Assembly: GCA_021204085.1 (NCBI GenBank)
Contig: JAJPZY010000061.1
Span: 1 to 41,638 of the forward strand
Direction: 5' to 3'
DNA length: 41,638 bases
Source: Clostridiales bacterium
GTDB lineage: Bacteria; Bacillota; Clostridia; Lachnospirales; Lachnospiraceae
Made by a program: the position numbers and the translations under genes. This document shows, piece after piece, positions 15,596 through 23,904 of the stretch; within the stretch, counting starts at the first letter, position 1, and each line of letters starts with the position of its first letter. The notes under the pieces are model-generated. The model was not told the origin of the DNA, made no database searches, and saw nothing but the letters and a program-made list of their open reading frames with translations.

Positions 15596-17077
15596 ATGAT
15601 GAAAGAATATGTTATCGGCATCGACCAGAGCACGCAGGGTACAAAAGCGCTTCTGTTTGACCGCTGCGGGAAGCTGATTGCCCGCTGTGACATTCCCCAT
15701 GCACAGATTATCAATGATCTGGGATGGGTATCCCATAATATGGAGGATATTTATCACAATGTTCTGCATGTGACGCGGGAACTTTTGCAGCTGATAAAAG
15801 TATCGCCGGAGCAGGTGGCATGCATCGGACTCAGCAACCAGAGAGAGACAACCTGCATGTGGCAGAAAAGCACAGGGAAACCTCTGGATTACGCCGTGGT
15901 CTGGCAGTGCAGCCGCGCAAAGGATATCGAGGAGCGCGTGGCGTCTTTGGGACAGGCGGAAGAGATTCGCCGGAAAACGGGAATCCCGTTGTCTGCGTAC
16001 TATCCGGCCTGCAAGATGGCATGGCTTCTTGCCGCACATCCGGAGGCGTTATCCGATCCGGAGGATATCTGCCTGGGGACGGTCGACGCATGGCTGGTAT
16101 TTAAACTGACGGAGGAACATGCGTTTCGGACGGATTATTCCAACGCTTCCCGGACGCAGCTGTTCAACATCCATACCCTGGAGTGGGATGAGGAACTCTT
16201 AAGTCTCTTCGGAGTATCGAAACAGATGCTGCCGGAGGTTACAGATTCCGACAGCGTTTTCGGGTATACAACGATGGAAGGCCTTTTCCCGGAGGCAATC
16301 CCTGTATGCGGTGTGCTTGGAGATTCTCACGGCGCTCTTTTCGGACAGGGCTGCCATGAGGCAGGCATGGTGAAGACAACCTACGGGACCGGATCTTCTG
16401 TGATGATGAATATCGGCGATGCGCCGATCTTAAGCGAAAACGGGATGGCGACATCCCTTGCATGGAAGAGAAATGGCCGGGCGGAGTATGTGCTGGAAGG
16501 AAATTTAAATTACACGGGTGCTGTGATTACCTGGCTGAAGGATGATCTGGGACTGATCAATTCTGCCGGGGAAACGGATGCCCTGGCGAGGTCTGCCAAT
16601 TCGGCGGACCGGACGTATCTGGTGCCGGCCTTTTCCGGCCTGGGCGCTCCCTACTGGGATTCGGAGGCACTGGCAAGTTTCTGCGGGATGAGCCGGACGA
16701 CGCGGCGTGCGGAACTGGTAAAAGCCGGTCTGGAGAGCATCGCGTATCAGATTACAGACCTGATCTTTGCGATGGAAGGAGATACGGGTATTAATATAGA
16801 AGAAGTCCGTGTGGACGGCGGACCGACGAAAAATACCTACCTGATGCAGTTCCAGAGTGATTTGCTTCAGAAGAAAATTGCAATCCCGGAGTATGAGGAA
16901 TTGTCGGGCATCGGGGCTGCTTATATGGCGGGCATCAGCTGCGGATTTTATGAGGAGAAGACGCTGTTTGCGGGAATGAAACGCTCCCGTTTTTCTCCGG
17001 AGATGAATCCGTCTGTCCGCGATGAAAAATACAGCGGATGGAAATCAGCGGTTTCGACAGTGTTAAGTAATAAATAG
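15596..17077 (+). CDS. GlpK-like FGGY carbohydrate kinase
   Basis: A 493-residue FGGY kinase close to glycerol kinase in architecture: 'GIDQSTQGTKALLFD' phosphate-1 loop, 'GLSNQRETT', 'TYGTGSS' and the adenosine-site 'VRVDGGPTKN'. In glycerol kinase the pocket is Arg83, Glu84, Trp103, Tyr135, Asp245, Gln246 and Phe270. Here Arg83, Glu84, Trp103, Tyr135 and Asp243 are present at matching places, but the Gln is Ser244 and the Phe is replaced by serine in 'GTGSS'. 'WQDRR' has become 'WQCSR'. A larger, more polar substrate with a glycerol-like end is therefore likely. Given the neighbouring isomerase and transketolase, a ketose such as apulose is proposed (ApsK-type). The second ATG at 15599 is an equally possible start. 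Confidence 0.85.
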   Translation: MMKEYVIGIDQSTQGTKALLFDRCGKLIARCDIPHAQIINDLGWVSHNMEDIYHNVLHVTRELLQLIKVSPEQVACIGLSNQRETTCMWQKSTGKPLDYAVVWQCSRAKDIEERVASLGQAEEIRRKTGIPLSAYYPACKMAWLLAAHPEALSDPEDICLGTVDAWLVFKLTEEHAFRTDYSNASRTQLFNIHTLEWDEELLSLFGVSKQMLPEVTDSDSVFGYTTMEGLFPEAIPVCGVLGDSHGALFGQGCHEAGMVKTTYGTGSSVMMNIGDAPILSENGMATSLAWKRNGRAEYVLEGNLNYTGAVITWLKDDLGLINSAGETDALARSANSADRTYLVPAFSGLGAPYWDSEALASFCGMSRTTRRAELVKAGLESIAYQITDLIFAMEGDTGINIEEVRVDGGPTKNTYLMQFQSDLLQKKIAIPEYEELSGIGAAYMAGISCGFYEEKTLFAGMKRSRFSPEMNPSVRDEKYSGWKSAVSTVLSNK

Positions 17078-17122
17078 GAAGAAAGATTTTTCGTAAGAAT
17101 AAATCACGGGAGGAGTTGCCGG

Positions 17123-18625
17123 ATGAGACAATATGAAACATTTAAGTTAAAGTTTAAAGGTGCGGCACCGGAGAGTTCTCAGGCTGCTGTCAATCTGGAG
17201 GCTGCGTTTACGGTCGGTGAGGAAACGGTAAAGGTAAAGGGATTTTACGCCGGAGATGAATCCTATGCGGTGCGTTTTTATCCGGTGAAACCGGGATGCT
17301 ATACATGGAAAGTGACCGGCGCTGTGGAAGCGGAGGGCAAGGAAGTCTGTGATGCGGCGGTGTACCCGGGCATGGTAAAAGCAGAAGAAACTCATTTTGC
17401 CTATGAGAATGGGGAGCCGTTTTATCCGTTCGGAACGACCGTCTATGCCCTTGCGCATCAGAGTGAGGAGATCATTGAGCAGACGTTCGCGTCGCTTGAA
17501 AAATCGCCTTTTAATAAGGTTCGGCATTGCATTTTCCCGAAACATTATTCTTACAATCACAATGACCCGGAGCTTTATCCTTTTGAGAAGAAGGAGGATG
17601 GCAGCTGGGATGTGCACCGTCCCTGCTTTGCCTACTGGGACCATATGGAGAGTATCATCCGCCGCCTGGGGGAGATGGGCATCGAGTCCGATTTAATCCT
17701 GTTTCACCCGTATGACAACTGGGGCTTTGCAACGATGAGTATGGAGGAAAATCTGGTCTACCTGGACTACCTGCTGCGCAGACTTTCGGCAATCCCGTAT
17801 ATCTGGTGGAGTCTGGCCAATGAGTATGATATCATGTTTTCCCGCACGAAGGAGGATTGGTATGTGATTGAGGATTACGTGGCGGCAAACGATCCGTATC
17901 ATCACCTGCTCAGCAACCATAACTGCATGAAATTTTATGATTTTTCAAGACCGAATATTACGCACTGCTGCATCCAGACGCCGGCGATGCATCTGACCGG
18001 AGCAATGATGGAGCGTTACGGCAAGCCGGTTGTATTTGACGAGTGCGAATATGAGGGCGACATCGAGTTTAACTGGGGAAATATCTCGGCATTCGAGATG
18101 GTTAACCGTTTCTGGAAGGGGTGCGTGGCCGGCGGTTATGCGACGCACGGCGAGACTTTCTGGTCGGAGGATGAGGTGCTCTGGTGGGCGAAAGGCGGCG
18201 TGCTGAAAGGGGAGAGTCCGCAGCGGATTGCTTTTCTGCGTGATATCATCTCCGAATTGCCGGGCGCCTTAAAACCCTGGCAGGAGCCGATCTATGAGGA
18301 TTACGGAGAAATGCCGGATAATGGCACATTTGAGATATTTATGGCTCTCAGGGCGTCGCTTACTGAAGAGGAGCGGATCAACCTGGAGTGGAAGGACGCG
18401 CAGTATGCCGGACACATAGAGGACGAGGTGTTTTTGAAATACCTCGGAAACCAGTGCTGCAGTGTCTCTGCAATCCGTCTGCCGAAAGATCATACCTATA
18501 AGGTGGAAGTCATTGACGTGTGGGAGATGACAAGGACGACGGTTTATGAGGAGGCAAAAGGGAAAACCATGCTGAAGCTTCCGGGGAAGGCCGGCATGGC
18601 GGTTCTGGCGACCAGGGTAGAATAA
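17123..18625 (+). CDS. DUF5060/DUF4038 (apiosidase-like) glycoside hydrolase, intact
   Basis: A 500-residue protein with an N-terminal DUF5060 beta-sandwich (to about residue 85), an apiosidase-like DUF4038 TIM barrel (from 'FYPFGTTVYAL') and a C-terminal beta domain of the DUF5605 type. Candidate acid/base is Glu234 in 'WWSLANEYD' and candidate nucleophile Glu307 in 'VVFDECEYEGD', the arrangement of clan GH-A enzymes. The fold contains the GH140 apiosidase family, though many members have other or unknown activity. There is no signal peptide, so it acts in the cytoplasm on imported oligosaccharides or glycosides. It is the last gene of the isomerase-transketolase-kinase operon, 45 bp after the kinase, which links the released sugar to that pathway. 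The related gene at 4102-5628 is broken. Confidence 0.82.
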   Translation: MRQYETFKLKFKGAAPESSQAAVNLEAAFTVGEETVKVKGFYAGDESYAVRFYPVKPGCYTWKVTGAVEAEGKEVCDAAVYPGMVKAEETHFAYENGEPFYPFGTTVYALAHQSEEIIEQTFASLEKSPFNKVRHCIFPKHYSYNHNDPELYPFEKKEDGSWDVHRPCFAYWDHMESIIRRLGEMGIESDLILFHPYDNWGFATMSMEENLVYLDYLLRRLSAIPYIWWSLANEYDIMFSRTKEDWYVIEDYVAANDPYHHLLSNHNCMKFYDFSRPNITHCCIQTPAMHLTGAMMERYGKPVVFDECEYEGDIEFNWGNISAFEMVNRFWKGCVAGGYATHGETFWSEDEVLWWAKGGVLKGESPQRIAFLRDIISELPGALKPWQEPIYEDYGEMPDNGTFEIFMALRASLTEEERINLEWKDAQYAGHIEDEVFLKYLGNQCCSVSAIRLPKDHTYKVEVIDVWEMTRTTVYEEAKGKTMLKLPGKAGMAVLATRVE

Positions 18626-18645
18626 GCATCATTTTTGTGACCATT

Positions 18646-18665
18646 CTGTGAAATACAGGTTTTTT
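18646..18665 (+). terminator. Weak terminator after the isomerase operon
   Basis: CTGT-GAAAT-ACAG is followed closely by six T. The stem has only four perfect pairs, so termination may be partial. Confidence 0.35.
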
Positions 18666-18667
18666 GC

Positions 18668-18696
18668 TTGCACCGTATTGGATTTGATTTTATAAT
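18668..18696 (+). promoter_or_regulatory. Sigma-A promoter for the membrane-protein pair
   Basis: TTGCAC at 18668-18673, a 17-bp spacer and TATAAT at 18691-18696. The leader to the chosen start is about 95 nt and begins with a perfect inverted repeat. Confidence 0.72.
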
Positions 18697-18700
18697 TTGT

Positions 18701-18737
18701 AATTATTCAGCATTTCCGAGCCTGGTTCTGAATAATT
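18701..18737 (+). promoter_or_regulatory. Perfect 10-bp inverted repeat at the transcription start
   Basis: AATTATTCAG (18701-18710) and CTGAATAATT (18728-18737) are exact reverse complements separated by 17 bp. The first arm lies at the predicted transcription start, so it may be an operator; in RNA it could form a 10-bp hairpin with a 17-nt loop. Confidence 0.55.
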
Positions 18738-18797
18738 CACGATTTGAAGGAAAATTAACAACTCGGTGCAGGTGTTTTTGAAAGGATGGGATTGAAC

Positions 18798-19439
18798 ATG
18801 ACGGATGCGGATAAAGAATGGTCAAAGGAAGTATACCATACCCTGCCGTTGGGGAAGAAAATTCAGTATATTGTACAGTATTACAGAGTAGTGCTGATCC
18901 TGATTGCCGCCGGTATTGTGATTTTAATCTGGGGGATCTATAAAATCCTTCATCCGGATCCGACGTCCCTTTTAGAGGTGACGCTGGTGGAGGCCGCGAC
19001 GCCTCTGGGAGATGAGGCGGATGTCTTCGACCGGTTTTTCGAGGAGAACGGGTATAATGCCGAGGAGGAAGAGATCAGCGTGACGGTGATGGATTCCACA
19101 ACATATACGTCACAGCTGCTGATGGCACGCCTGATGACAGCTGAGATCGATCTGTTGGCCGGGGATGAAGATACTGCGGAGATGCTGGTGGAAGGCGAGG
19201 GACTGCTCGAACTGGAGGAGCTTTTGCCGGACGACGTGCTGGAAGAGTATGCGGACAGTCTGTATTATGCGGAAGATCCGGAGACCGGCGAAGAACATGT
19301 CTATGCGGTGCTGCTTCCGGAGGGCAACGTGCTGGTGCAGGATGGATATTATGCAGATGCCGTGTATGTCGGTATTGCCTACACGGCGGAGCATTCGGAG
19401 ATGGCGGAGACGATGATAGAATATCTGCTGGAACAATAG
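18798..19439 (+). CDS. Membrane-anchored protein with binding-protein-like outer domain
   Basis: I do not recognise a named family. The 213 residues comprise a short cytoplasmic N-terminus (about 30 residues), one membrane helix ('VVLILIAAGIVILIWGIYKI') and a strongly acidic outer domain. That domain resembles a half-size sugar-binding-protein lobe: 'SQLLMARLMTAEIDLLAGDE', 'LELEELLPDDVL', 'EEHVYAVLLPEGN', then 'VYVGIAYTAEHSEMAETMIE'. The start at 18798 is preferred over 18786 because AAAGGATGG lies just upstream of it. It stands between the isomerase operon and the ABC permeases, with its own promoter. A role as accessory or sensor in sugar uptake is possible but unproven. The second arm of the gene pair follows after 67 bp. 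Confidence 0.6.
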   Translation: MTDADKEWSKEVYHTLPLGKKIQYIVQYYRVVLILIAAGIVILIWGIYKILHPDPTSLLEVTLVEAATPLGDEADVFDRFFEENGYNAEEEEISVTVMDSTTYTSQLLMARLMTAEIDLLAGDEDTAEMLVEGEGLLELEELLPDDVLEEYADSLYYAEDPETGEEHVYAVLLPEGNVLVQDGYYADAVYVGIAYTAEHSEMAETMIEYLLEQ

Positions 19440-19506
19440 AACGATTCGTGTGATTGTCCGGCAGTTCTTGAAACACATACTTTGTTACAGGACAGGAGGA
19501 AGGGCT

Positions 19507-19983
19507 ATGGTAATAGAAGACGCGGCGGACAGACTGATCGAATGGTCTGCCGATTTGGAGGAGAGTGAGAGACACAGGAGGCTGCGGATATTTTTTCTCG
19601 TGGCGACAGTTGCCGCTTTTGTGTGGTTTATGATTGTGGCGATTCCGTTTTTCCTGTTGCTGACGCCGATATTTCTGGTGATTTTCCTGGTGTTCCGATT
19701 GTATAAAACGACAACATTTGATTTTTCCCTGAATGGAGATGTTTTCCGCGCTTCCGTAATTTACAACCAGAGAAGACGCAGAAAGAAGATAAAGTTTCGG
19801 GTCTCGGATATCAATTATATCGTCCGGAAAGTAGAGCAGGAAGGAAAGACAAAATTCTACTGTGATAAAACGGACGAGGGCAGCCTGTGTACGATTGTAG
19901 CGAATTATAAGGGCAGCCGTCTGTCTCTGGTAGTTCCGTTAAACGATGAGTTCCTGAGGGCGGTTCGGACGAAGGTGCGGTAG
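19507..19983 (+). CDS. Two-helix membrane protein of unknown function
   Basis: This 158-residue protein has a short N-terminal cytoplasmic helix, then two closely spaced hydrophobic segments ('FFLVATVAAFVWFMIVAIPF' and the following 'LLLTPIFLVIFLVFRLY'), and a basic C-terminal domain of beta strands. That domain ('FDFSLNGDVFRASVIYNQRR', 'VSDINYIVRKV') could be a pleckstrin-like fold, as in bacterial membrane proteins with a cytosolic PH-like domain. The start at 19507 has AGGAGGAAGG just upstream; an in-frame ATG at 19450 does not. It is co-transcribed with the binding-lobe-like protein. No function is assigned; Lachnospiraceae often carry such a pair near sugar transporters, but that is only an impression. 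Confidence 0.6.
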   Translation: MVIEDAADRLIEWSADLEESERHRRLRIFFLVATVAAFVWFMIVAIPFFLLLTPIFLVIFLVFRLYKTTTFDFSLNGDVFRASVIYNQRRRRKKIKFRVSDINYIVRKVEQEGKTKFYCDKTDEGSLCTIVANYKGSRLSLVVPLNDEFLRAVRTKVR

Positions 19984-20166
19984 CTGCTGAGACTGATTCG
20001 GCATCGAAAATCAAGTGCGGCGGAGTGCAGTATAATAGAATAACATGGTATAGCTGGGAGTGCAATCTGCCGGCTATTTCTGTTGCATTCATAAACCTTT
20101 TTGTGCTTTATGCTTAAAAGTGTGGCGAAATGATGGTGAAAAAATGAAATTTTTGTTAAAAACGGG

Positions 20167-20195
20167 TTGACAGTTAGATATGGTGGGGTTACAAT
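20167..20195 (+). promoter_or_regulatory. Sigma-A promoter for the ABC transporter operon
   Basis: TTGACA at 20167-20172, a 17-bp spacer and TACAAT at 20190-20195. The 355-bp gap 19984-20338 otherwise holds no gene: its first half shows only small imperfect hairpins, its last part a leader of about 135 nt with a structured element at 20254-20306. Confidence 0.82.
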
Positions 20196-20253
20196 ACTTG
20201 TGTATTTTACATGAAAAGATTTATTTTTTTTGTGCGAATTAACAAACTCTTTG

Positions 20254-20306
20254 CCTGCGGGCGCGGAGAAAATTGTAAATGCCGGACAATTTTCCGACGG
20301 CGCAGG
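20254..20306 (+). other. Structured mRNA leader element
   Basis: GAAAATTGT (20268-20276) pairs perfectly with ACAATTTTC (20286-20294) around a 9-nt loop, and an outer stem CCTGCG (20254-20259) pairs with CGCAGG (20301-20306) across an internal loop. It ends about 18 nt before the ribosome site AAAGGAGAG. No T tract follows, so it is not a terminator; it may stabilise the mRNA or control translation. Confidence 0.45.
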
Positions 20307-20338
20307 TGGAAGGAAAAAGGAGAAAGGAGAGAAAGTAT

Positions 20339-21283
20339 ATGGATGCAAAATCCGAAACAAAACAGTTGGGGCATAAGGCAGCTGTGTTCAAACGTTATCT
20401 GCCCCTGTATCTGATGTTCCTGCCCGGCGCGATCTATCTGGTGATCAACAACTATATCCCGATTGGCGGCCTGATTGTTGCGTTTAAGTCTTATAACGTG
20501 CGTCAGGGACTCTTCGGCAGTGACTGGTGTGGTTTTCAGAACTTCCGGTTCTTATTTGCCACATCGGATGCCTGGGTTATCACGAGGAACACGATTCTTT
20601 ACAATGCGGCCTTCATTATCATTAACCTGGTCGTAGGTATTGCGTTCGCTATCTTCATCTGCGACACGGTTCACAGACGGCTGAGCAAGGTTTACCAGAA
20701 CGCGATCCTCTTCCCGTATCTGATGTCGGCCGTGGTTCTTGGCTATATCGTATACGCGTTTTTCAGCCAGAGCCTTGGTATCGTGGACAACACGATTCTT
20801 CCGTTCTTTGGAAAGGAATCGATCGCCTGGTACTCGGAGGCGAAGTACTGGCCGGCGATTCTGATCTTCTTCAATACCTGGAAGGGTGTGGGTTACGGAT
20901 GTCTGATCTATATCTCGACGATCAACGGCATTGATCCGACGTTATATGAGGCAGCGAGCCTGGACGGTGCGACAAAGTGGCAGCAGATCCGCAACATCAC
21001 GCTTCCCGAGCTGACCCCCACCATTATTACTCTGACCCTGATGAATGTCGGACGTATCTTCTATTCCGACTTCGGTCTTTTCTATCAGGTTCCGAGAAAC
21101 TCGGGCGCGATTTTCTCGACGACGAACGTTATCGATACATACGTGTACCGCGGCCTGATGGAGCAGTCGAACATCGGTATGTCGGCGGCGGCGGGCTTTT
21201 ACCAGTCCATCGTAGGTTTCTGCATTGTGCTTTTGGCGAACGCGATCGTCCGTAAGTTCAGCAGAGAGAATGCATTGTTCTAG
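20339..21283 (+). CDS. ABC sugar transporter permease, LplB-type
   Basis: A 314-residue inner-membrane permease of the CUT1 family, about six helices. The cytoplasmic EAA loop that docks the ATPase reads 'LYEAASLDGATKWQQIRNIT'. The N-terminal helix begins 'YLPLYLMFLPGAIYLVINNY', as in LplB/YteP proteins. Start at 20339 follows AAAGGAGAG; the in-frame ATG at 20279 sits inside the leader hairpin and is rejected. It pairs with the next permease (17 bp on) and the binding lipoprotein to import an oligosaccharide or glycoside. No ATP-binding subunit is encoded in the window, so a multitask ATPase of the MsmX type must be supplied from elsewhere. Confidence 0.92.
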   Translation: MDAKSETKQLGHKAAVFKRYLPLYLMFLPGAIYLVINNYIPIGGLIVAFKSYNVRQGLFGSDWCGFQNFRFLFATSDAWVITRNTILYNAAFIIINLVVGIAFAIFICDTVHRRLSKVYQNAILFPYLMSAVVLGYIVYAFFSQSLGIVDNTILPFFGKESIAWYSEAKYWPAILIFFNTWKGVGYGCLIYISTINGIDPTLYEAASLDGATKWQQIRNITLPELTPTIITLTLMNVGRIFYSDFGLFYQVPRNSGAIFSTTNVIDTYVYRGLMEQSNIGMSAAAGFYQSIVGFCIVLLANAIVRKFSRENALF

Positions 21284-21300
21284 GGCGGAGGTGAACAGAG

Positions 21301-22185
21301 ATGAAGAAAAAACCATTTTCCAAATTTGAGATTGGCGCGAATGCGATCATGATTATCTGGACGATCCTGATCATCCTTCCGTTTGTACTTTTGTTTATGT
21401 CCTCGATCACTGAGGAGAACACGCTGGTGGCCAACGGTTACGCGTTCTTCCCTGAGAAGTTCTCCGGCGCGGCGTACGTGTACCTGTTTAAATCCGGCAC
21501 GACCATTATCCGTGCTTACGGCGTCAGTATTCTTGTGACAGCCATCGGTACTCTGGCGAACGTGGCACTGTGTGCGCTGATGGCGTATCCGCTGTCCCTG
21601 CAGAATCTGCCGGGGCGCAGAGCACTGAACTTCTTCGTATTTTTCACGATGCTGTTCAACGGCGGTATCGTTCCTTCCTACCTGCTGTGGACGTCATTGG
21701 GAGTGAAGGATACGATCTGGGCGCAGATCCTGCCGAACTTCCTGGTCAGCGCGTGGAACGTAATTATGATCCGTACATACTTTGCCAATAGTATTCCGGC
21801 TGCTCTTTATGAGGCGGCGGAGATCGACGGCGCTTCCCAGATGACGATTTTTACAAAGATTGCACTGCCTCTGGGCAAGCCGATTCTGATCACGATGGGA
21901 ACCTTCGCGGGTCTGACTTACTGGAATGACTGGACGAATGGACTGTACTATATTGTAAAGAATAAGAATCTGTATAATGTACAGAACCTCTTAAACCAGA
22001 TGGTCAGCAATATTCAGTATCTGGCAAACAGCAGCGACTCCAACGTGAGTTCGGCGGCGGCCTCGATTCCTTCGACGGCTATCCAGATGGCAATCGCGAT
22101 TGTCGCGATTCTCCCGATCATGGCCATCTTCCCGTTCTTCTCCAAGTACTACACCAAGGGTCTTACTCTCGGCAGCGTGAAGTAA
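21301..22185 (+). CDS. ABC sugar transporter permease, YtcP/LplC-type
   Basis: The second CUT1 permease, 294 residues and six predicted membrane helices. It starts 'KFEIGANAIMIIWTILIIL', has the periplasmic segment 'SITEENTLVANGYAFFPEKF' and the EAA loop 'LYEAAEIDGASQMTIFTKIA'. It ends 'FSKYYTKGLTLGSVK', the usual terminus of YtcP/LplC proteins. With the upstream permease it forms the membrane channel. A 12-bp hairpin in the following gap separates it from the binding-protein gene and may protect or process the message. Confidence 0.93.
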   Translation: MKKKPFSKFEIGANAIMIIWTILIILPFVLLFMSSITEENTLVANGYAFFPEKFSGAAYVYLFKSGTTIIRAYGVSILVTAIGTLANVALCALMAYPLSLQNLPGRRALNFFVFFTMLFNGGIVPSYLLWTSLGVKDTIWAQILPNFLVSAWNVIMIRTYFANSIPAALYEAAEIDGASQMTIFTKIALPLGKPILITMGTFAGLTYWNDWTNGLYYIVKNKNLYNVQNLLNQMVSNIQYLANSSDSNVSSAAASIPSTAIQMAIAIVAILPIMAIFPFFSKYYTKGLTLGSVK

Positions 22186-22204
22186 CAGGGCAAATATGTG
22201 ATTG

Positions 22205-22247
22205 ACCGTGCGGCTATTGACCGGTATACTGTTTTTAGCCGTGCGGT
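22205..22247 (+). other. Intercistronic hairpin before the binding-protein gene
   Basis: ACCGTGCGGCTA (22205-22216) pairs with TAGCCGTGCGGT (22236-22247), ten standard and two G-U pairs, around a 19-nt loop. No T tract follows. It lies 26 nt before the ribosome site AAGGAGGA. Such structures between permease and binding-protein genes often raise the amount of binding-protein mRNA. Confidence 0.55.
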
Positions 22248-22284
22248 TATCGATAGTATATTAATTTTAATTAAGGAGGAAACT

Positions 22285-23904
22285 ATGAAAAAGAAAATTA
22301 TCAGCAGTCTTTTGGTGATGGCTCTGGCAGGTTCCCTGATCGGAGTTGCCGGCTGCGGGAGCAGCAGCTCTTCCAGCGGCTCCAGTACCGGAGCGACCAG
22401 TTCTACGGATGAGGTGACCGTCACATCCTATGGCGAGTACACAGCGGATGATCCGTATCATCTTACCTTTGCTTTTGTTGAGTTCTATGAGCAGGATGAC
22501 GATGCGAGAGCGGCGGTTGAGGATGCCCTGAACGAGTATCTGACCGAGAATTATCACATCGAGGTAGAGTTCCTTCCGCTGCAGTATGCGGAGTATCAGA
22601 CGACCCTTCAGCTGATGATGTCCGGCGGCGACGCTCTGGATGTTATGCCGATCTACTACACCGATACTTCCAGCTGGATTTCCATGGGCGGCGTCTATGA
22701 CATGAGCGAATTTATGGACACCGCTGACGGCCAGGCGATTATCGATGCGCTGGGTGAAGAGAACGCGTATGTTGGTACGATGAACGGCACGCTGTATGGC
22801 TTCCCTGCAAACAAAGAGTCTGTGGAACTCGGCGGCCTGTTCATGCGTGCGGATATCTGTGATGAGTTGGGGATCACCGAGGAGTACAATCTGGCGGACT
22901 ATGATTCCGGCGAATTCCCCGGCGAGTGCTATGACTGGTCTGTAGCGACTGAGATTTTTGAAAAAGTACATGAAGCATATCCGTCCATGACCTGCCTGTA
23001 TATGTATCAGTCCGATCAGCTGAACCGTTTTGCAGACTTTGACTATCTGGTAGATTACTTCGGCGGCCTGGATCTGCAGGCAGATCGGACCAGCACAGAG
23101 GTCGTAAATATCTTTGAGACAGATACTTTCTACGATGAGGTTTCTCAGCTTGCTGAGTGGTACGACGCGGGTTACATTTATCAGGATGCGGCTACCGATA
23201 CCCAGGGTACCGCTACCATGATGAAGGCCGGCAATACTTTCAGCTATGCGACCGCAATCAAGCCGGGCTTCCTGGCTGAGGCCGAAGCATCCAACGGCTG
23301 TGAAGGCTATGTTATGTACTTCAAGACCGGCGGCGGCACAGATGGTTATATCACAACCACCAACGTATCCTTCTTCAACACCGGTATCGCGACCAACAGC
23401 GAAGATCCGGAGATGGCGTTCAAGTTTATCTCTGCGCTGTACAGCGATCCTACCGTAATGAACCTGTGGCAGTATGGTATCGAGGATGTCAACTATCAGG
23501 TACTTGACGACGGCACGATCTACTATGTGGACAGTGAGGATAACGGCAACTTTGCTTATCATCAGAACAGCGGATGGTCCATGGGTAACCAGTTCATCTC
23601 CTATGTATGGAATGACGGCACCAAAGAAGCGGACTACTGGGATCTGTTAGCTTCTCACAATGACAATGCTTACTATTCACCGGCATTCGGATTTATGTGG
23701 GATTCCTCGGATTACTCCACACAGATCACGGCTCTGTCGAATGCATGGTCTACCTATGAGTACACACTGCTGACCGGCAGCTGCGGCACCGCAAATCTGG
23801 ACAGCACCATCGAGGCCTTAAACAATGCACTCTATTCTGCGGGTCTGGAAGAGGTAATGGAAGCAAAGCAGGCGCAGCTGGATGAGTGGCTTGCGGAGCA
23901 GTAA
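22285..23904 (+). CDS. Sugar ABC transporter substrate-binding lipoprotein
   Basis: A 539-residue extracellular binding protein of the LplA type. The signal peptide ends in 'GVAGC', so Cys24 is lipidated, followed by a serine/threonine-rich linker. The mature part begins 'DDPYHLTFAFVEFYEQDDDA' and contains 'MMSGGDALDVMPIYYTDTSSW' (one residue over the family core) and 'MWDSSDYSTQITALSNAW' near the end. It is a full-length paralogue of the protein at 8974-10596, with long identical stretches. It is the third gene of the permease operon and would deliver ligand to them. The start is fixed by AAGGAGGA at 22273-22280; an upstream in-frame extension to 22198 runs through the hairpin and is rejected. 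Confidence 0.93.
   Translation: MKKKIISSLLVMALAGSLIGVAGCGSSSSSSGSSTGATSSTDEVTVTSYGEYTADDPYHLTFAFVEFYEQDDDARAAVEDALNEYLTENYHIEVEFLPLQYAEYQTTLQLMMSGGDALDVMPIYYTDTSSWISMGGVYDMSEFMDTADGQAIIDALGEENAYVGTMNGTLYGFPANKESVELGGLFMRADICDELGITEEYNLADYDSGEFPGECYDWSVATEIFEKVHEAYPSMTCLYMYQSDQLNRFADFDYLVDYFGGLDLQADRTSTEVVNIFETDTFYDEVSQLAEWYDAGYIYQDAATDTQGTATMMKAGNTFSYATAIKPGFLAEAEASNGCEGYVMYFKTGGGTDGYITTTNVSFFNTGIATNSEDPEMAFKFISALYSDPTVMNLWQYGIEDVNYQVLDDGTIYYVDSEDNGNFAYHQNSGWSMGNQFISYVWNDGTKEADYWDLLASHNDNAYYSPAFGFMWDSSDYSTQITALSNAWSTYEYTLLTGSCGTANLDSTIEALNNALYSAGLEEVMEAKQAQLDEWLAEQ

Noticed and set aside
12338-17077. Sulfoquinovose breakdown by the sulfo-transketolase route, which also uses an isomerase and split transketolase.
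   Set aside because: No sulfolactaldehyde reductase, no GH31-type sulfoquinovosidase and no sulfonate exporter are in the window, and a sugar kinase is not part of that scheme.
15596-17077. Calling the kinase ordinary glycerol kinase (glpK).
   Set aside because: Pocket residues corresponding to Phe270 and Gln246 are changed and no glycerol facilitator or glycerol-phosphate dehydrogenase is adjacent.
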